NCBI GenBank assembly: GCA_910587465.1
Contig: CAJUMS010000004.1
Coordinates: 8,441-72,440 of the forward strand
Reading direction: 5' to 3'
Source: an uncultured Oscillospiraceae bacterium
Lineage (GTDB): Bacteria; Bacillota; Clostridia; Oscillospirales; Ruminococcaceae
DNA length: 64,000 bases
A model generated the notes under the pieces. The model had not been told where the DNA came from. It worked only from the letters and a program-made list of their open reading frames with translations, and did not search any database. Positions 44,794 to 53,111 of this stretch are shown piece after piece. The translations under genes were made by a program, and so were the position numbers. How positions within the stretch are numbered: the stretch's first letter is position 1; each line of letters opens with the position of its first letter.

Positions 44794-45945
44794 ATGCTTG
44801 AGTATTGCGTTTGCCCTAAGTGTCAGCGCATGATAATGTTGGACAGCGAGTTCGACAGCGGATTTTGCTGCTACTGCGGCACGCATATCGCGTATTCGGA
44901 CGCGCGTGACGAGCTGCTTGCTGGGCTTCGCGCGTCCATCCCCGACGAGTTTGTTATAGAGACCGACTTGAGCGAGCTTATCGATGAGGACGACGGCGGC
45001 GCGGATACATACGGCTTGTCCGAGTGCAGAACGGAATGTGCCGCAGCGCAGGAGTGTCTGGGCAAGTGGGATTTCGGGGGCGCGTTCAAGGCGTTCTCAA
45101 AGGCGCTCGACTGGTATCCCGAGGACTTCGAGAGCCGCTGCGGACTGATGATATCGGGATTATTACGGCTTAAAGATACCGAAAATTGGGAGCGGTATCT
45201 CAGTGAATGCACGGAGAAGATACGCTCCCAAAGTGACTGGAATATGGCGCAGGCGGCGCTGGAATACGCGCTGGATATCATCAAGAAGTTTCTGTCGAAG
45301 GGCGGGCGGTACGTTTCGCCGTCCTACACTATCGGCTTTTTTGAGAAGCTGGTGCAGGGATTTCCCGCGCTGAAGCAGACCGCCGCCGAGATACTTGCGC
45401 ATTGCCTTAACGTTGAGAACGCGCAATTTACCGACGCGGCAAGGCTTGACCACGAGACCACGCGTTTCGTCGTTGGGAATTATCCGCAGGAGCCCGATAA
45501 AAATCTGCGGCGCGGAATGTTGCTGATAATACGCTGTCATTGCGACAACAGGGTCAAGGAAGCGCTTTGCAGAGCGCTGTATGTATATGACCGCGCCGTG
45601 TGGCTGCGCGCAAAGGATATGCAGCGCATAAACGACGCACTCGAACTGTGCGAGGAGATCACGAGCGGCGCGTACCCGCCCGCCGACGTAAAGATCGTGC
45701 TCGGCACGATATACGATTTCCTGATGATGGGCGGTCTGGAGCAGAACTCCACCGAGCGCGAAAAGGTGATGTTCCTGTCATCGGTATATACTTATGAACA
45801 AATGCGCAGAATGGAGCGGTTTTTCAGCACGAGAGCTATTTATTATGAGGTGTACGCCGAGGTGTATCTGAAACAGAGGGGCGCGTCACTGATATCCGCG
45901 GAGTACAAGCGTATTCAGGCGAAAATAGCTCAGTTGTCCTCGTAA
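44794..45945 (+). CDS. Zinc-ribbon protein of unknown function
   Basis: 383 residues. The N terminus holds a four-Cys zinc ribbon (CVCPKCQRMIML then GFCCYCGTHIAY). An acidic linker rich in Asp and Glu follows (about 55-70), then a helical region with TPR-like spacing (AAAQECLGKWDFGGAFKAFS, ALDWYPEDFESRCGLMISGL). No catalytic motif or membrane segment is visible. The start follows AGGGGGG, 13 nt after ung. Its last 16 nt overlap the 3' end of the convergent yqfD gene. Similar zinc-ribbon/TPR proteins are common but uncharacterised in gut Clostridia. Confidence 0.75.
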   Translation: MLEYCVCPKCQRMIMLDSEFDSGFCCYCGTHIAYSDARDELLAGLRASIPDEFVIETDLSELIDEDDGGADTYGLSECRTECAAAQECLGKWDFGGAFKAFSKALDWYPEDFESRCGLMISGLLRLKDTENWERYLSECTEKIRSQSDWNMAQAALEYALDIIKKFLSKGGRYVSPSYTIGFFEKLVQGFPALKQTAAEILAHCLNVENAQFTDAARLDHETTRFVVGNYPQEPDKNLRRGMLLIIRCHCDNRVKEALCRALYVYDRAVWLRAKDMQRINDALELCEEITSGAYPPADVKIVLGTIYDFLMMGGLEQNSTEREKVMFLSSVYTYEQMRRMERFFSTRAIYYEVYAEVYLKQRGASLISAEYKRIQAKIAQLSS

Positions 45946-47144
45946 CCTTCGGTGGTGTTGTCAATGCTTACGGGCGGCAGCTCGGTATCGTCGTATTCGA
46001 TAGCCACGGGCTTGGCGATGTCTCCTTGTAATGTGTATTCTAGCTCTAGACGGACGCCGTCCTCGGCGGGGTAGAATTTTTCCACCACGTCGATTACTTC
46101 ATAATCAGAGTAGAAATTCTGCTCGAAATCATCTTTTTGCTTTCTCAGCTCCGAGGTCGCCGCCTCGGGGCTTCTTGTTATGGTTTTTTTGGTGTATTCG
46201 GTGAACGTTCCTGTTTTGACAAGCATTGACGTTTCCTGTCCGAACAGTCGGACAAGGCTTGTTTCCTCGACGTACAGCGAATTCTCCGCGGAGGCTTTGC
46301 CAAGGAAAAGAGGATATTCGTCGTCGCCGAGAATGAGCCATTTAAAAACCTTTTTATCGCCGTCGGCAACATTTATAGTTTCGCTGAACGGCACAAAAAA
46401 CTCCTGTGTCTCGCTCCACTCGCCGATAATTTCCGCGTCGGAGCGCACGAACATGACTTTGTCACGTCCATCCGGAACGGTCCCCGAAACGAGCAGATCT
46501 CCCGTATTCACGCCGCTGCCATTATTAACTACCGATGCACCGTCGCGGACAATCTGCCGCACTATCTGCGCAGGGCGTGACGCGACTATATTCCGCGGCT
46601 GCTTTTCCTCTATCTCGGGCTTTTCGACGCCCTTTTCCACTCGGACGTTCACGCGGAAGCCCACACAGGATACGTCCACCCACGCGCAGTTCTCGACCTC
46701 GAGCATAAGCATCTGCTCGGCGCGTGATATGTTTAAGGAAGCCGTTGGCGTGCCGACGGTTATCCCGCATTCCTCAAGGATATTCAGCACCTGCGCCTTG
46801 TGAACGTCTCCCATGATGCTGATATCCTGTACTCGCGTCTGGAGCACCGTAAGCATTGCCGCGAACACCAGAAAACCCATATACAGTCCTATTCTGCGGC
46901 GGTATTTCAAAAGTGTGAAATACAGTCCGTGCCTCTCCTCCGCGCGGAGCTTTACACCGTATTTGCGGGCGGTCTCGGCGGTGCGGTAATAGTCAAACGG
47001 CGACACCGCGCCGTATATTTTTCCTTCGGCAAAGCGCACTCCGTACACGCGTATCTCATTGTCGAGCAGCTCCGATATCATTTTCTCCTGAAATCCGCCA
47101 AGTCCCGAAAAACTCACCGTTCCGAAATTCATTCCCGTTTTCAT
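45930..47144 (-). CDS. yqfD: Sporulation protein YqfD
   Basis: 404 residues. A short N-terminal cytoplasmic part with the YqfD-type pattern of stressed loop (VRFAEGKIYGAVSPFDYYRT, RHGLYFTLLKYRRRIGLYMG) leads to one transmembrane helix (about 84-105). A large outside region follows with POTRA-like strands (DISIMGDVHKAQVLNILEECGI, GTPTASLNISRAEQMLMLEV). YqfD is expressed in the mother cell under sigma-E control in Bacillus; the precise role is not defined. The ATG follows TTGAGGAGAAT, within the end of yqfC. The pair marks the organism as a sporulator lineage. Confidence 0.9.
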   Translation of the reverse strand: MKTGMNFGTVSFSGLGGFQEKMISELLDNEIRVYGVRFAEGKIYGAVSPFDYYRTAETARKYGVKLRAEERHGLYFTLLKYRRRIGLYMGFLVFAAMLTVLQTRVQDISIMGDVHKAQVLNILEECGITVGTPTASLNISRAEQMLMLEVENCAWVDVSCVGFRVNVRVEKGVEKPEIEEKQPRNIVASRPAQIVRQIVRDGASVVNNGSGVNTGDLLVSGTVPDGRDKVMFVRSDAEIIGEWSETQEFFVPFSETINVADGDKKVFKWLILGDDEYPLFLGKASAENSLYVEETSLVRLFGQETSMLVKTGTFTEYTKKTITRSPEAATSELRKQKDDFEQNFYSDYEVIDVVEKFYPAEDGVRLELEYTLQGDIAKPVAIEYDDTELPPVSIDNTTEGYEDN

Positions 47145-47145
47145 T

Positions 47146-47412
47146 TTAATTCTCCTCAAAGGTAAGGGAGTGTACTTTTCCCGTGATCTTAAGGCTGCCG
47201 ATTCCGAAATTCTCAATTACTAGCGGAGTTCCCGATATACGTATATCCATTCCGCTGACGGACAGCACGATAAAGTTGTCGTCGCAGCTTTTCACACAGC
47301 GGCAGTTCTCGATAATCAGTTCCGTGCCTTCTCCGCTTTCTGCGGTCATAGTCACGGAAAATCTCTTTCCCGCCGCCTCCTCATATTCGATAAGCTTTTC
47401 ACGCAGACCCAT
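47146..47412 (-). CDS. yqfC: Sporulation protein YqfC
   Basis: 88 residues. Family features are MGLREKLIEYEEAAG followed by strands ELIIENCRCVKSCDDNFIVL and TPLVIENFGIGSLKITGKV. YqfC is a small sporulation protein always found just upstream of yqfD. The ATG at 47412 follows TTGGGGGGAAAA. yqfD starts 1 nt after its stop. A CATAAATA upstream could be part of a sigma-E -10, but no matching -35 was found. Confidence 0.9.
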   Translation of the reverse strand: MGLREKLIEYEEAAGKRFSVTMTAESGEGTELIIENCRCVKSCDDNFIVLSVSGMDIRISGTPLVIENFGIGSLKITGKVHSLTFEEN

Positions 47413-47529
47413 AATTTTCCCCCCAATCAATACTTGTCTAATATTTATGCGGTGTCTTCGGGAAAAAGAACAGGCTATCTAGGTGAATTGAAAAATAATA
47501 AAAAATTATTGAAAAACAATAAAAATCTA

Positions 47530-47558
47530 TTGACAAATAAAAATCAGTGTGCTATAAT
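47530..47558 (+). promoter_or_regulatory. Promoter of the DUF2975/Xre/DUF4153 module
   Basis: TTGACA (47530-47535) and TATAAT (47553-47558) have a 17-nt spacer, 29 nt before the first ATG. The upstream 60 nt are almost pure A/T and could act as an UP element. Confidence 0.88.
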
Positions 47559-47587
47559 AAACTTAATAAAAATACGGAGGTAGTTTT

Positions 47588-48031
47588 ATGTGGAATAAAG
47601 ATAAATCAATTATTTTATCGCAGATACTTATTAAAATCTGTTATGTCGGCATCGTTGTATGCGCGGTGATCGCTCCGGAGCTCGTTAAGCTGTACGAGAA
47701 GAGAGCGGGTACGGAGGGGTTGTACACGCTGCTGCTGGCGACGCTGTTATGTTGTGTGCCGCCCGCTGTCATTGCGCTGGTGTGCCTTGACGTGTTGTTG
47801 TGGAATATCCAAAAAAACCGCGCGTTTATTGAGCAGAACGTTAAGCTGCTGCGCTCAATATCGTATTGCTGCTTTTGCGTGGCGGTAATATTTATCTACT
47901 TTTCGATACTGCGCCCGTTCGCGTTCGTTATCGTGTTCGCGGCAGGGTTTTTCGGGATAATACTGCGCGTGGTGAAGAACTGCTTTCAGCAGGCGGTCGC
48001 TATCCGCGAAGAAAACGACTTTACGATATGA
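47588..48031 (+). CDS. DUF2975-type membrane protein
   Basis: 147 residues with four predicted membrane helices (about 12-32, 50-75, 92-112, 113-135) and the basic turn LLWNIQKNRAFIEQNVKLLR between helices 2 and 3. That layout, together with a small Xre regulator 9 nt downstream, is the recurring DUF2975/YozG-type pair of Firmicutes. The function is unknown; a membrane sensor or inhibitor for the regulator is possible. The ATG follows CGGAGGTAG. Confidence 0.78.
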   Translation: MWNKDKSIILSQILIKICYVGIVVCAVIAPELVKLYEKRAGTEGLYTLLLATLLCCVPPAVIALVCLDVLLWNIQKNRAFIEQNVKLLRSISYCCFCVAVIFIYFSILRPFAFVIVFAAGFFGIILRVVKNCFQQAVAIREENDFTI

Positions 48032-48040
48032 GGTGACGAT

Positions 48041-48253
48041 ATGATAATTGTTAACCTTGATGTGATGATGGCAAAGCGGAAAATATCGTCGAACGAGCTT
48101 GCCGAAATAATCGATATCACCCCGGCGAATTTGTCGATACTTAAAACAGGAAAGGCTAAGGCTATACGTTTTTCAACGCTCGAAAAGCTGTGCGAGGCGT
48201 TGAAATGTCAACCCGGGGATATATTGGAGTATGTGGAGGAAACGGAGGACTGA
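48041..48253 (+). CDS. Small Xre/Cro-type regulator (YozG-like)
   Basis: 70 residues, essentially one helix-turn-helix: MIIVNLDVMMAKRKISSNEL, then IIDITPANLSILKTGKAKAI as the recognition region, then LCEALKCQPGDILEYVE. This is the HTH_26/YozG pattern. It is sandwiched between DUF2975 and DUF4153 membrane genes, with overlapping ribosome sites, and probably controls the module. No operator palindrome was pinned down. Confidence 0.88.
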   Translation: MIIVNLDVMMAKRKISSNELAEIIDITPANLSILKTGKAKAIRFSTLEKLCEALKCQPGDILEYVEETED

Positions 48254-48254
48254 C

Positions 48255-49745
48255 ATGGAAGAGGTAAATTATACGGCGGATTTTCCTATTGAAAAGCCCA
48301 AAGTGCCTGCCGCAGATGCGGTGTTTGCGTGGGCGAGCTTAGCGCTTGGATTTGTGTTTACGCATTTCGCTGTGAAGTATTTCGGTGGACTGTGGGGCGG
48401 AATTTTCTGGGCGCTTTTCGGAGTGTTTGGCGCGGCTTTCGTCAAAGTAAAATCGGTGAGCGTTAAGCCCTCACATATTGTGGTTTTCGGCATTGCGGAG
48501 CTGTTTTGCTTTGTCCCGCTTTTTTGCGCAAACTATTTCGTCAACTTTCTTGCGGCGGCGTTTTCGTTTATTCTGTATTTCTACCTTACCGCCGCAATAA
48601 GCGGCGCGGAGCTTTTCGGACGGCACTTTATTCTTGATCTTATGATAAGCGCAATGGTGCGACCGTTTGAGAATTTCGCGCGGCAACCGAAAAGCGCGTT
48701 TTCGATATTCAGAAGAAGATCGCGCTCGAAAAACGTGCTTTACGCGCTTATCGGGCTGCTTATTGCCGTGCCGCTGACGTTTGTGGTCGTGATACTTCTG
48801 ATAAGAAGCGACGAGCTGTTTGCCGACTGGATAAACGATTTTGTGATATGTTTGCCGAATTTTTCGTTCTCGGTTATCTGGGAGATATTGTTTGCGATAC
48901 CTATCGCGATGTATATTTTCGGCGCGGTGTTTTCAATGCGCGGCGCTGCTCCCGTGCATAATGAGAGCGCCCCGTCGTATCGCTTTGTTCCGGCGGTCAT
49001 CGGGTATGCCGCGGTAACTCCGATTTGCGTGTTCTATTTTATTTATACGATCACACAATTCGTCAATATTGCTAACGCGATCGGGAAAACGCTTGATTAC
49101 TCAAATTTTGCGCGTCACGGATTTTTTCAGCTATGCGCTATCGCGGTGATAAACCTTGTGGTTATCGTGCTTATGCAGACGTTCACGAGGAGAAAGGAAA
49201 ACGACGTGAAGCCTTTTGCGCTGCGTTTTTACACGGTGATGATCTCGGCGTTTACGCTGCTGATAATCGCGACGGCTATAACGAAAATGCTGATGTATAT
49301 CGGCGAGTACGGAATGACGCTTATGCGCATGTACACGTCGTGGTTTATGGTGCTGCTGGCGGTGGTTTTTGTGCTGATAATCGTTTTGCAGGCGCGTGAT
49401 TACGCAATCTGGAGGGTAATGTTCGCGGCGTTTACAGTAATGTTCGGATTGCTGTGCTTCGGCGACTTTGAGGGAGTGATCGCGCGGTATAATATTTCGG
49501 CGTATCGGTCGGGCGCGCTGGAGGAGCTTGATGTTGGAGCGTTCGGCGAGCTTGGATATTCGGCGGCAGCGCCCGCGGCGGAGCTGCTTGAAAACACCTC
49601 GGACGAACGGCTCAAGTATGGACTTAAGGACGTTCTGGAAGAAGTTCGGATATCAAATGAGTACGACGACGAATTCGCATATTTCAGCTTTCCGAGAGCA
49701 AAGGCTTGGGCGGCAATGGAACGCGTCAAAGGGCTTATGAGGTAA
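48255..49745 (+). CDS. DUF4153/DUF4173-type multi-span membrane protein
   Basis: 496 residues with about ten hydrophobic segments. The family-like loop LIRSDELFADWINDF follows membrane helix 5. The C-terminal tail has the typical GVIARYNISAYRSGALEELD motif, followed by helical repeats (GYSAAAPAAELLENTSDERL). Function unknown. The ATG lies 1 nt after the Xre gene stop, with its own GGAGG, so regulator and membrane protein are coupled. It may be the principal output of the module. Confidence 0.78.
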   Translation: MEEVNYTADFPIEKPKVPAADAVFAWASLALGFVFTHFAVKYFGGLWGGIFWALFGVFGAAFVKVKSVSVKPSHIVVFGIAELFCFVPLFCANYFVNFLAAAFSFILYFYLTAAISGAELFGRHFILDLMISAMVRPFENFARQPKSAFSIFRRRSRSKNVLYALIGLLIAVPLTFVVVILLIRSDELFADWINDFVICLPNFSFSVIWEILFAIPIAMYIFGAVFSMRGAAPVHNESAPSYRFVPAVIGYAAVTPICVFYFIYTITQFVNIANAIGKTLDYSNFARHGFFQLCAIAVINLVVIVLMQTFTRRKENDVKPFALRFYTVMISAFTLLIIATAITKMLMYIGEYGMTLMRMYTSWFMVLLAVVFVLIIVLQARDYAIWRVMFAAFTVMFGLLCFGDFEGVIARYNISAYRSGALEELDVGAFGELGYSAAAPAAELLENTSDERLKYGLKDVLEEVRISNEYDDEFAYFSFPRAKAWAAMERVKGLMR

Positions 49746-49748
49746 CAT

Positions 49749-50168
49749 ATGACCAAAGTGAAATATCCGCTGCTTCTAATTCTGAACTTTGTTTTTATCC
49801 TACTCGCATATGGAATTCCGGTCGAGATAAAAGGGGCGCTCCAGCCGTTGCTGTGGCTTATCGTATTCGGCGTAATGATATACTGTATTAAAACCGGTAA
49901 GAAATTTCTGAAGATTATTTTTGTTTTACAGCTTATAATTTATATTATGGCAAGCGGCTTGTTCTGTATCAGAGAATATAGCGGCAGAGAGCTTCACAGC
50001 TCGCATTATAAGGATAATATTTATTCTGCGGTATACCAGCTTAATCCGGGTGCAATGGGGCATTTTTCCGTGCAGCAGCGTAAATATTTCTGTATAGTCA
50101 ACAATAAATTTCTTTCAATAAGAATACTTCTGTCGCAGGATACAAAGCGCGGATCGTTTGAAATTTGA
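49749..50168 (+). CDS. Small membrane protein of unknown function
   Basis: 139 residues with three hydrophobic segments in the first 75 residues (LLLILNFVFILLAYG, LQPLLWLIVFGVMIY, IIFVLQLIIYIMASG) and then a polar tail of about 60 residues, probably exposed. No recognised motif. The start is 3 nt after the DUF4153 stop, indicating the same transcript. Its last codons overlap the radA promoter. Confidence 0.65.
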   Translation: MTKVKYPLLLILNFVFILLAYGIPVEIKGALQPLLWLIVFGVMIYCIKTGKKFLKIIFVLQLIIYIMASGLFCIREYSGRELHSSHYKDNIYSAVYQLNPGAMGHFSVQQRKYFCIVNNKFLSIRILLSQDTKRGSFEI

Positions 50169-50193
50169 CATTTTTCCCGAAATATGCTACAAT
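50165..50193 (+). promoter_or_regulatory. Promoter of radA
   Basis: TTGACA (50165-50170) and TACAAT (50188-50193) have a 17-nt spacer. The -35 overlaps the stop codon of the preceding gene. Confidence 0.8.
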
Positions 50194-50226
50194 ATTATAG
50201 AATTTTTTTGAGAGCGAGTGAACGAA

Positions 50227-51603
50227 TTGGCAAAGAACAGATCGGTTTTTGTATGCAGCGAATGCGGCGCGGAGTCGTCGAAATGGAACGGTAAATGCCC
50301 GTCATGCGGAGCGTGGAACACTTTGGAGGAGACCGTCCCCGTGACGGTGGTGGCGGGAAAGTCCGCGCCCGTCGGGAGCTTTAAATATTCGCGTATCTCT
50401 GAGATCAGCTATGAGGATGAAACGCGCTACGATACGGGAATATCCGAGCTTGACAGAGTACTCGGCGGCGGCTTGGTAAAGGGCTCACTGGTGCTGATCG
50501 GCGGCGACCCAGGAATAGGCAAATCAACGCTGCTGCTGCAAATCTGCGGCTTTATGGGTGAGGAGCATACTATTCTTTACGTTTCGGGCGAGGAGAGCGA
50601 GCGCCAGATAAAGCTCCGCGCGGAGCGTCTCGGCGTGATGTGCGACAATCTGTTCCTTGCGTCAAATAACAACTGCGAGAGCATAATCAAGGCAGTTCGC
50701 GAAAACAAGCCCGAGTGCGTGATAATCGACTCGATACAGACGATAACTTCAAGTGCGCTGACCTCCTCGGCGGGAAGTATAGTGCAGGTACGCGAATGCA
50801 CCAACGCGTTTATGCGCATGGCGAAATCGGAGGAAATACCCGTGTTTATTGTCAGTCACGTCAATAAGGACGGCGGCATCGCGGGACCTAAAATAATGGA
50901 GCATATCGTTGATACGGTGCTGTATTTCGAGGGCGACAAGCAGCTTTCTTACCGTATTCTCCGCGCGATAAAAAACCGCTTCGGTTCAACGAACGAGATC
51001 GGCGTGTTCAGAATGGACGACGACGGGCTGTCACAGGTGGAAAATCCGTCCGAGATGATGCTATCGGGTAGGCTCGGAAACGTCTCGGGAAGCGCGGTCG
51101 TCTGCACTATGGAGGGTACGCGCCCCATTCTCGCGGAGGTGCAGGCGCTGGTCACGAAATCGAATTTCACGTCGCCGCGCCGCGTTTCCACGGGTTTTGA
51201 CTTCAACCGTCTGTATATGCTGCTCGCGGTGCTTGAAAAGCGCACGGGGTTTGTGTTCGGCGGAGTGGACGTATACGTCAATATCGTCGGCGGAATGAAG
51301 ATCGACGAGCCCGCGGCGGACTTGGCGGTCGCGATGGCGCTGTATTCGGGGCTGTGCGACAAGCCTATTCCCGAGAAGTGTGTGGCGTTCGGCGAGGTGG
51401 GCTTGGGAGGAGAAATACGCTCCGTGAGCCGCGTTCACGAGCGCGTCAAGGAGGCGGCGCGGCTGGGCTTTGAAAAGTGTATCGTACCTAAAAATTCTTT
51501 CCGCACATTGTCGAAGAACGAGGACTACGGTATAAAAATAATCGGCGCGGACACGCTTGCTGGCGCGTTCCGAGCGATCGCCGAGAAAAAGGAGAATAAA
51601 TGA
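50227..51603 (+). CDS. radA: DNA repair protein RadA
   Basis: RecA-like ATPase that drives branch migration in recombination. It has about 458 residues. The N-terminal C4 zinc finger is CSECGAESSKWNGKCPSCGAW, Walker A is GGDPGIGKST, the RadA-specific KNRFG motif lies in RAIKNRFGSTNEIGVF, and the C-terminal Lon-protease-like domain has VGGMKIDEPAADLAVAMAL. The TTG at 50227 gives the usual MAKNRSVFVCSECG start with GAGTGA 5 nt upstream; GTG at 50218 is the alternative. The following lipoprotein gene overlaps its stop by 4 nt. Confidence 0.95.
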   Translation: MAKNRSVFVCSECGAESSKWNGKCPSCGAWNTLEETVPVTVVAGKSAPVGSFKYSRISEISYEDETRYDTGISELDRVLGGGLVKGSLVLIGGDPGIGKSTLLLQICGFMGEEHTILYVSGEESERQIKLRAERLGVMCDNLFLASNNNCESIIKAVRENKPECVIIDSIQTITSSALTSSAGSIVQVRECTNAFMRMAKSEEIPVFIVSHVNKDGGIAGPKIMEHIVDTVLYFEGDKQLSYRILRAIKNRFGSTNEIGVFRMDDDGLSQVENPSEMMLSGRLGNVSGSAVVCTMEGTRPILAEVQALVTKSNFTSPRRVSTGFDFNRLYMLLAVLEKRTGFVFGGVDVYVNIVGGMKIDEPAADLAVAMALYSGLCDKPIPEKCVAFGEVGLGGEIRSVSRVHERVKEAARLGFEKCIVPKNSFRTLSKNEDYGIKIIGADTLAGAFRAIAEKKENK

Positions 51604-52091
51604 AACGTATAATTTCGTGTTTGTTGCTTGCAGCTGTAACGCTGCTTTCGGGCTGTTCCGTAGTAAAACCCAAGCTTGACCCGAACGCGTTTTATGTTGA
51701 AGTTGACGTAAAATGTGAGGGAGTTTATATTCTGGAATGCGAGTACTCCCTTGATGGAGAACCTGTTGGAGGACGTTCCGTACAGAACGCCGATTTCGCT
51801 AAGGATATTCCGGAGGGCGACACGGAGTATTGCAGATTTCTTCCCGAGGATTTTCCAAGCTCCGCCGACGTTGAGGGCGGTGTGTTCGGGATAAGCTTTA
51901 CCATAGTCGACATCAACGGCACAAGGCGTGCGGCAGTGCCTGCTCCCGAAAGATACGTCGGCACGTATTATGCTCTGAACACCAACGAGGACTGCATTAA
52001 CGAATGGAGTTGGAATGCGCAGTTCAGTGGCGAGTGCAAATTCGCGCTCGAAAAATCGCAGGGCGGCTATTCTATATATCCGATAAATTGA
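51600..52091 (+). CDS. Small secreted lipoprotein of unknown function
   Basis: 163 residues with a clear lipoprotein signal (MKRIISCLLLAAVTLLSGC). The mature part has alternating strands (FYVEVDVKCEGVYILECEYS, GGVFGISFTIVDINGTRRAA) suggesting one small beta-sandwich domain. No named family is recognised. It overlaps radA by 4 nt and is followed by the DUF2809 gene after 7 nt, forming a short run of coupled genes without obvious functional relation. Confidence 0.75.
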   Translation: MKRIISCLLLAAVTLLSGCSVVKPKLDPNAFYVEVDVKCEGVYILECEYSLDGEPVGGRSVQNADFAKDIPEGDTEYCRFLPEDFPSSADVEGGVFGISFTIVDINGTRRAAVPAPERYVGTYYALNTNEDCINEWSWNAQFSGECKFALEKSQGGYSIYPIN

Positions 52092-52098
52092 GGTGACT

Positions 52099-52449
52099 AT
52101 GAAAAAAAGATTGATATCGGCGGCAATTTTCGCCGCGGTTCTCGGCGCGGAAATTCTTATCGCGCTTTTTGTTCACGACAGCTTTGTGCGTCCTTATGTC
52201 GGCGACGTACTGGCGGTAGTCTGCGTGTACTTTTTGTTGAGGATAATTACTGTGAAAACGCGTTACCTGTCTATTCCCGTAACGCTTTTCGCGTTTTGTG
52301 TGGAGCTTGTGCAGATAACGAATCTGTCCGAGATACTCCCGAAGCCGCTTGACATAATAGTCGGCGGTACGTTCGATTTTGCCGACCTGCTCTGTTATCT
52401 GATCGGCGGCGCGGTGTGCTTTGTAATCGATAAAAAATTTTTTGAATGA
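52099..52449 (+). CDS. DUF2809-type membrane protein
   Basis: 116 residues with four hydrophobic helices. The pattern HDSFVRPYVGDVLAVVCVYF then FAFCVELVQITNL is characteristic of DUF2809, a small integral membrane family of unknown function. The ATG lies 5 nt after AGGTG and 7 nt after the lipoprotein stop. Confidence 0.85.
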   Translation: MKKRLISAAIFAAVLGAEILIALFVHDSFVRPYVGDVLAVVCVYFLLRIITVKTRYLSIPVTLFAFCVELVQITNLSEILPKPLDIIVGGTFDFADLLCYLIGGAVCFVIDKKFFE

Positions 52450-52537
52450 CTTGCAATGTTTTTTCAAATTCCGTGTATATAGGGTGAGAGGGCAAGAAAT
52501 TACCCGCTCGGCTGCGCAGTAAATAACGGAGGAATGT

Positions 52538-53071
52538 ATGCTCACCAAGGAACAGCGGCTCGCGGAGGCTCTGAAAAAGGGCGACACATCGGCGCTCGCG
52601 AAGGTAATTGACGGATATGCGGGCTGTGTCTGCACCGTGATACGGAATTTTTCGCGCGAGGCATTTACAGAGGAGGATATCGGCGAGCTTTGCGGCGGCG
52701 TGTTCTTCGGGCTCTGGGAGCACCGCGGGGGAATCGATGCGGAGTTCGAGAAAAAAGACGTTACTTTCACCTTTGAAGCGACCGGAGATACCATAGACGC
52801 GCATGAGACGGGAATGATTATAAAATATGAGCTTCCCGAGGAGATCGTGATCAGCGACATCCGAGATGTCACATATACCGAGAAAAATGTCTGTGCCGCC
52901 GATGATGGACGTATTCTTTTAAGTTACGGTGGATTTTGGGACGAGAATATTGAAATGCTGCCCGGTTTGCCATTCTCAACATGCATCAAAAACAGTCGGC
53001 TTTTTAATATGACGACAGTAGAGATCGAATACAATCTGTCCGCAGCATATTCCACAAAAATAACCGAATAA
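52538..53071 (+). CDS. Apparent chimera: ECF sigma N terminus fused to an unrelated tail
   Basis: 177 residues with a strong site (CGGAGGAATGT). Residues 1-68 look like the region-2 part of an ECF sigma factor (MLTKEQRLAEALKKGDTSAL, FTEEDIGELCGGVFFGLWEH). Sigma region 4 is absent. From about residue 72 the protein becomes beta-rich (KKDVTFTFEATGDTIDAHET to MTTVEIEYNLSAAYSTKITE), like the C terminus of a secreted or anti-sigma-type (perhaps DUF4179) protein. ECF genes are usually followed by such a partner, so an in-frame deletion spanning the two genes is the simplest explanation. It is unlikely to act as a sigma factor. The origin of the tail is inferred. Confidence 0.6.
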   Translation: MLTKEQRLAEALKKGDTSALAKVIDGYAGCVCTVIRNFSREAFTEEDIGELCGGVFFGLWEHRGGIDAEFEKKDVTFTFEATGDTIDAHETGMIIKYELPEEIVISDIRDVTYTEKNVCAADDGRILLSYGGFWDENIEMLPGLPFSTCIKNSRLFNMTTVEIEYNLSAAYSTKITE

Positions 53072-53075
53072 ACCA

Positions 53076-53110
53076 AACTCCCCCGAGCTAATTCGGGGGA
53101 GAGTTTTTGT
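53076..53110 (+). terminator. Rho-independent terminator
   Basis: Arms CTCCCCCGA and TCGGGGGAG form a 9-bp stem with a 6-nt loop, followed by AGTTTTTGTG, just after the sigma-chimera stop and before the convergent cwlD stop. Confidence 0.92.
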
Positions 53111-53111
53111 G

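Noticed and set aside
47413..47480. Sigma-E promoter for yqfC-yqfD
   Set aside because: CATAAATA resembles a -10, but no acceptable -35 was found at 13-15 nt spacing.
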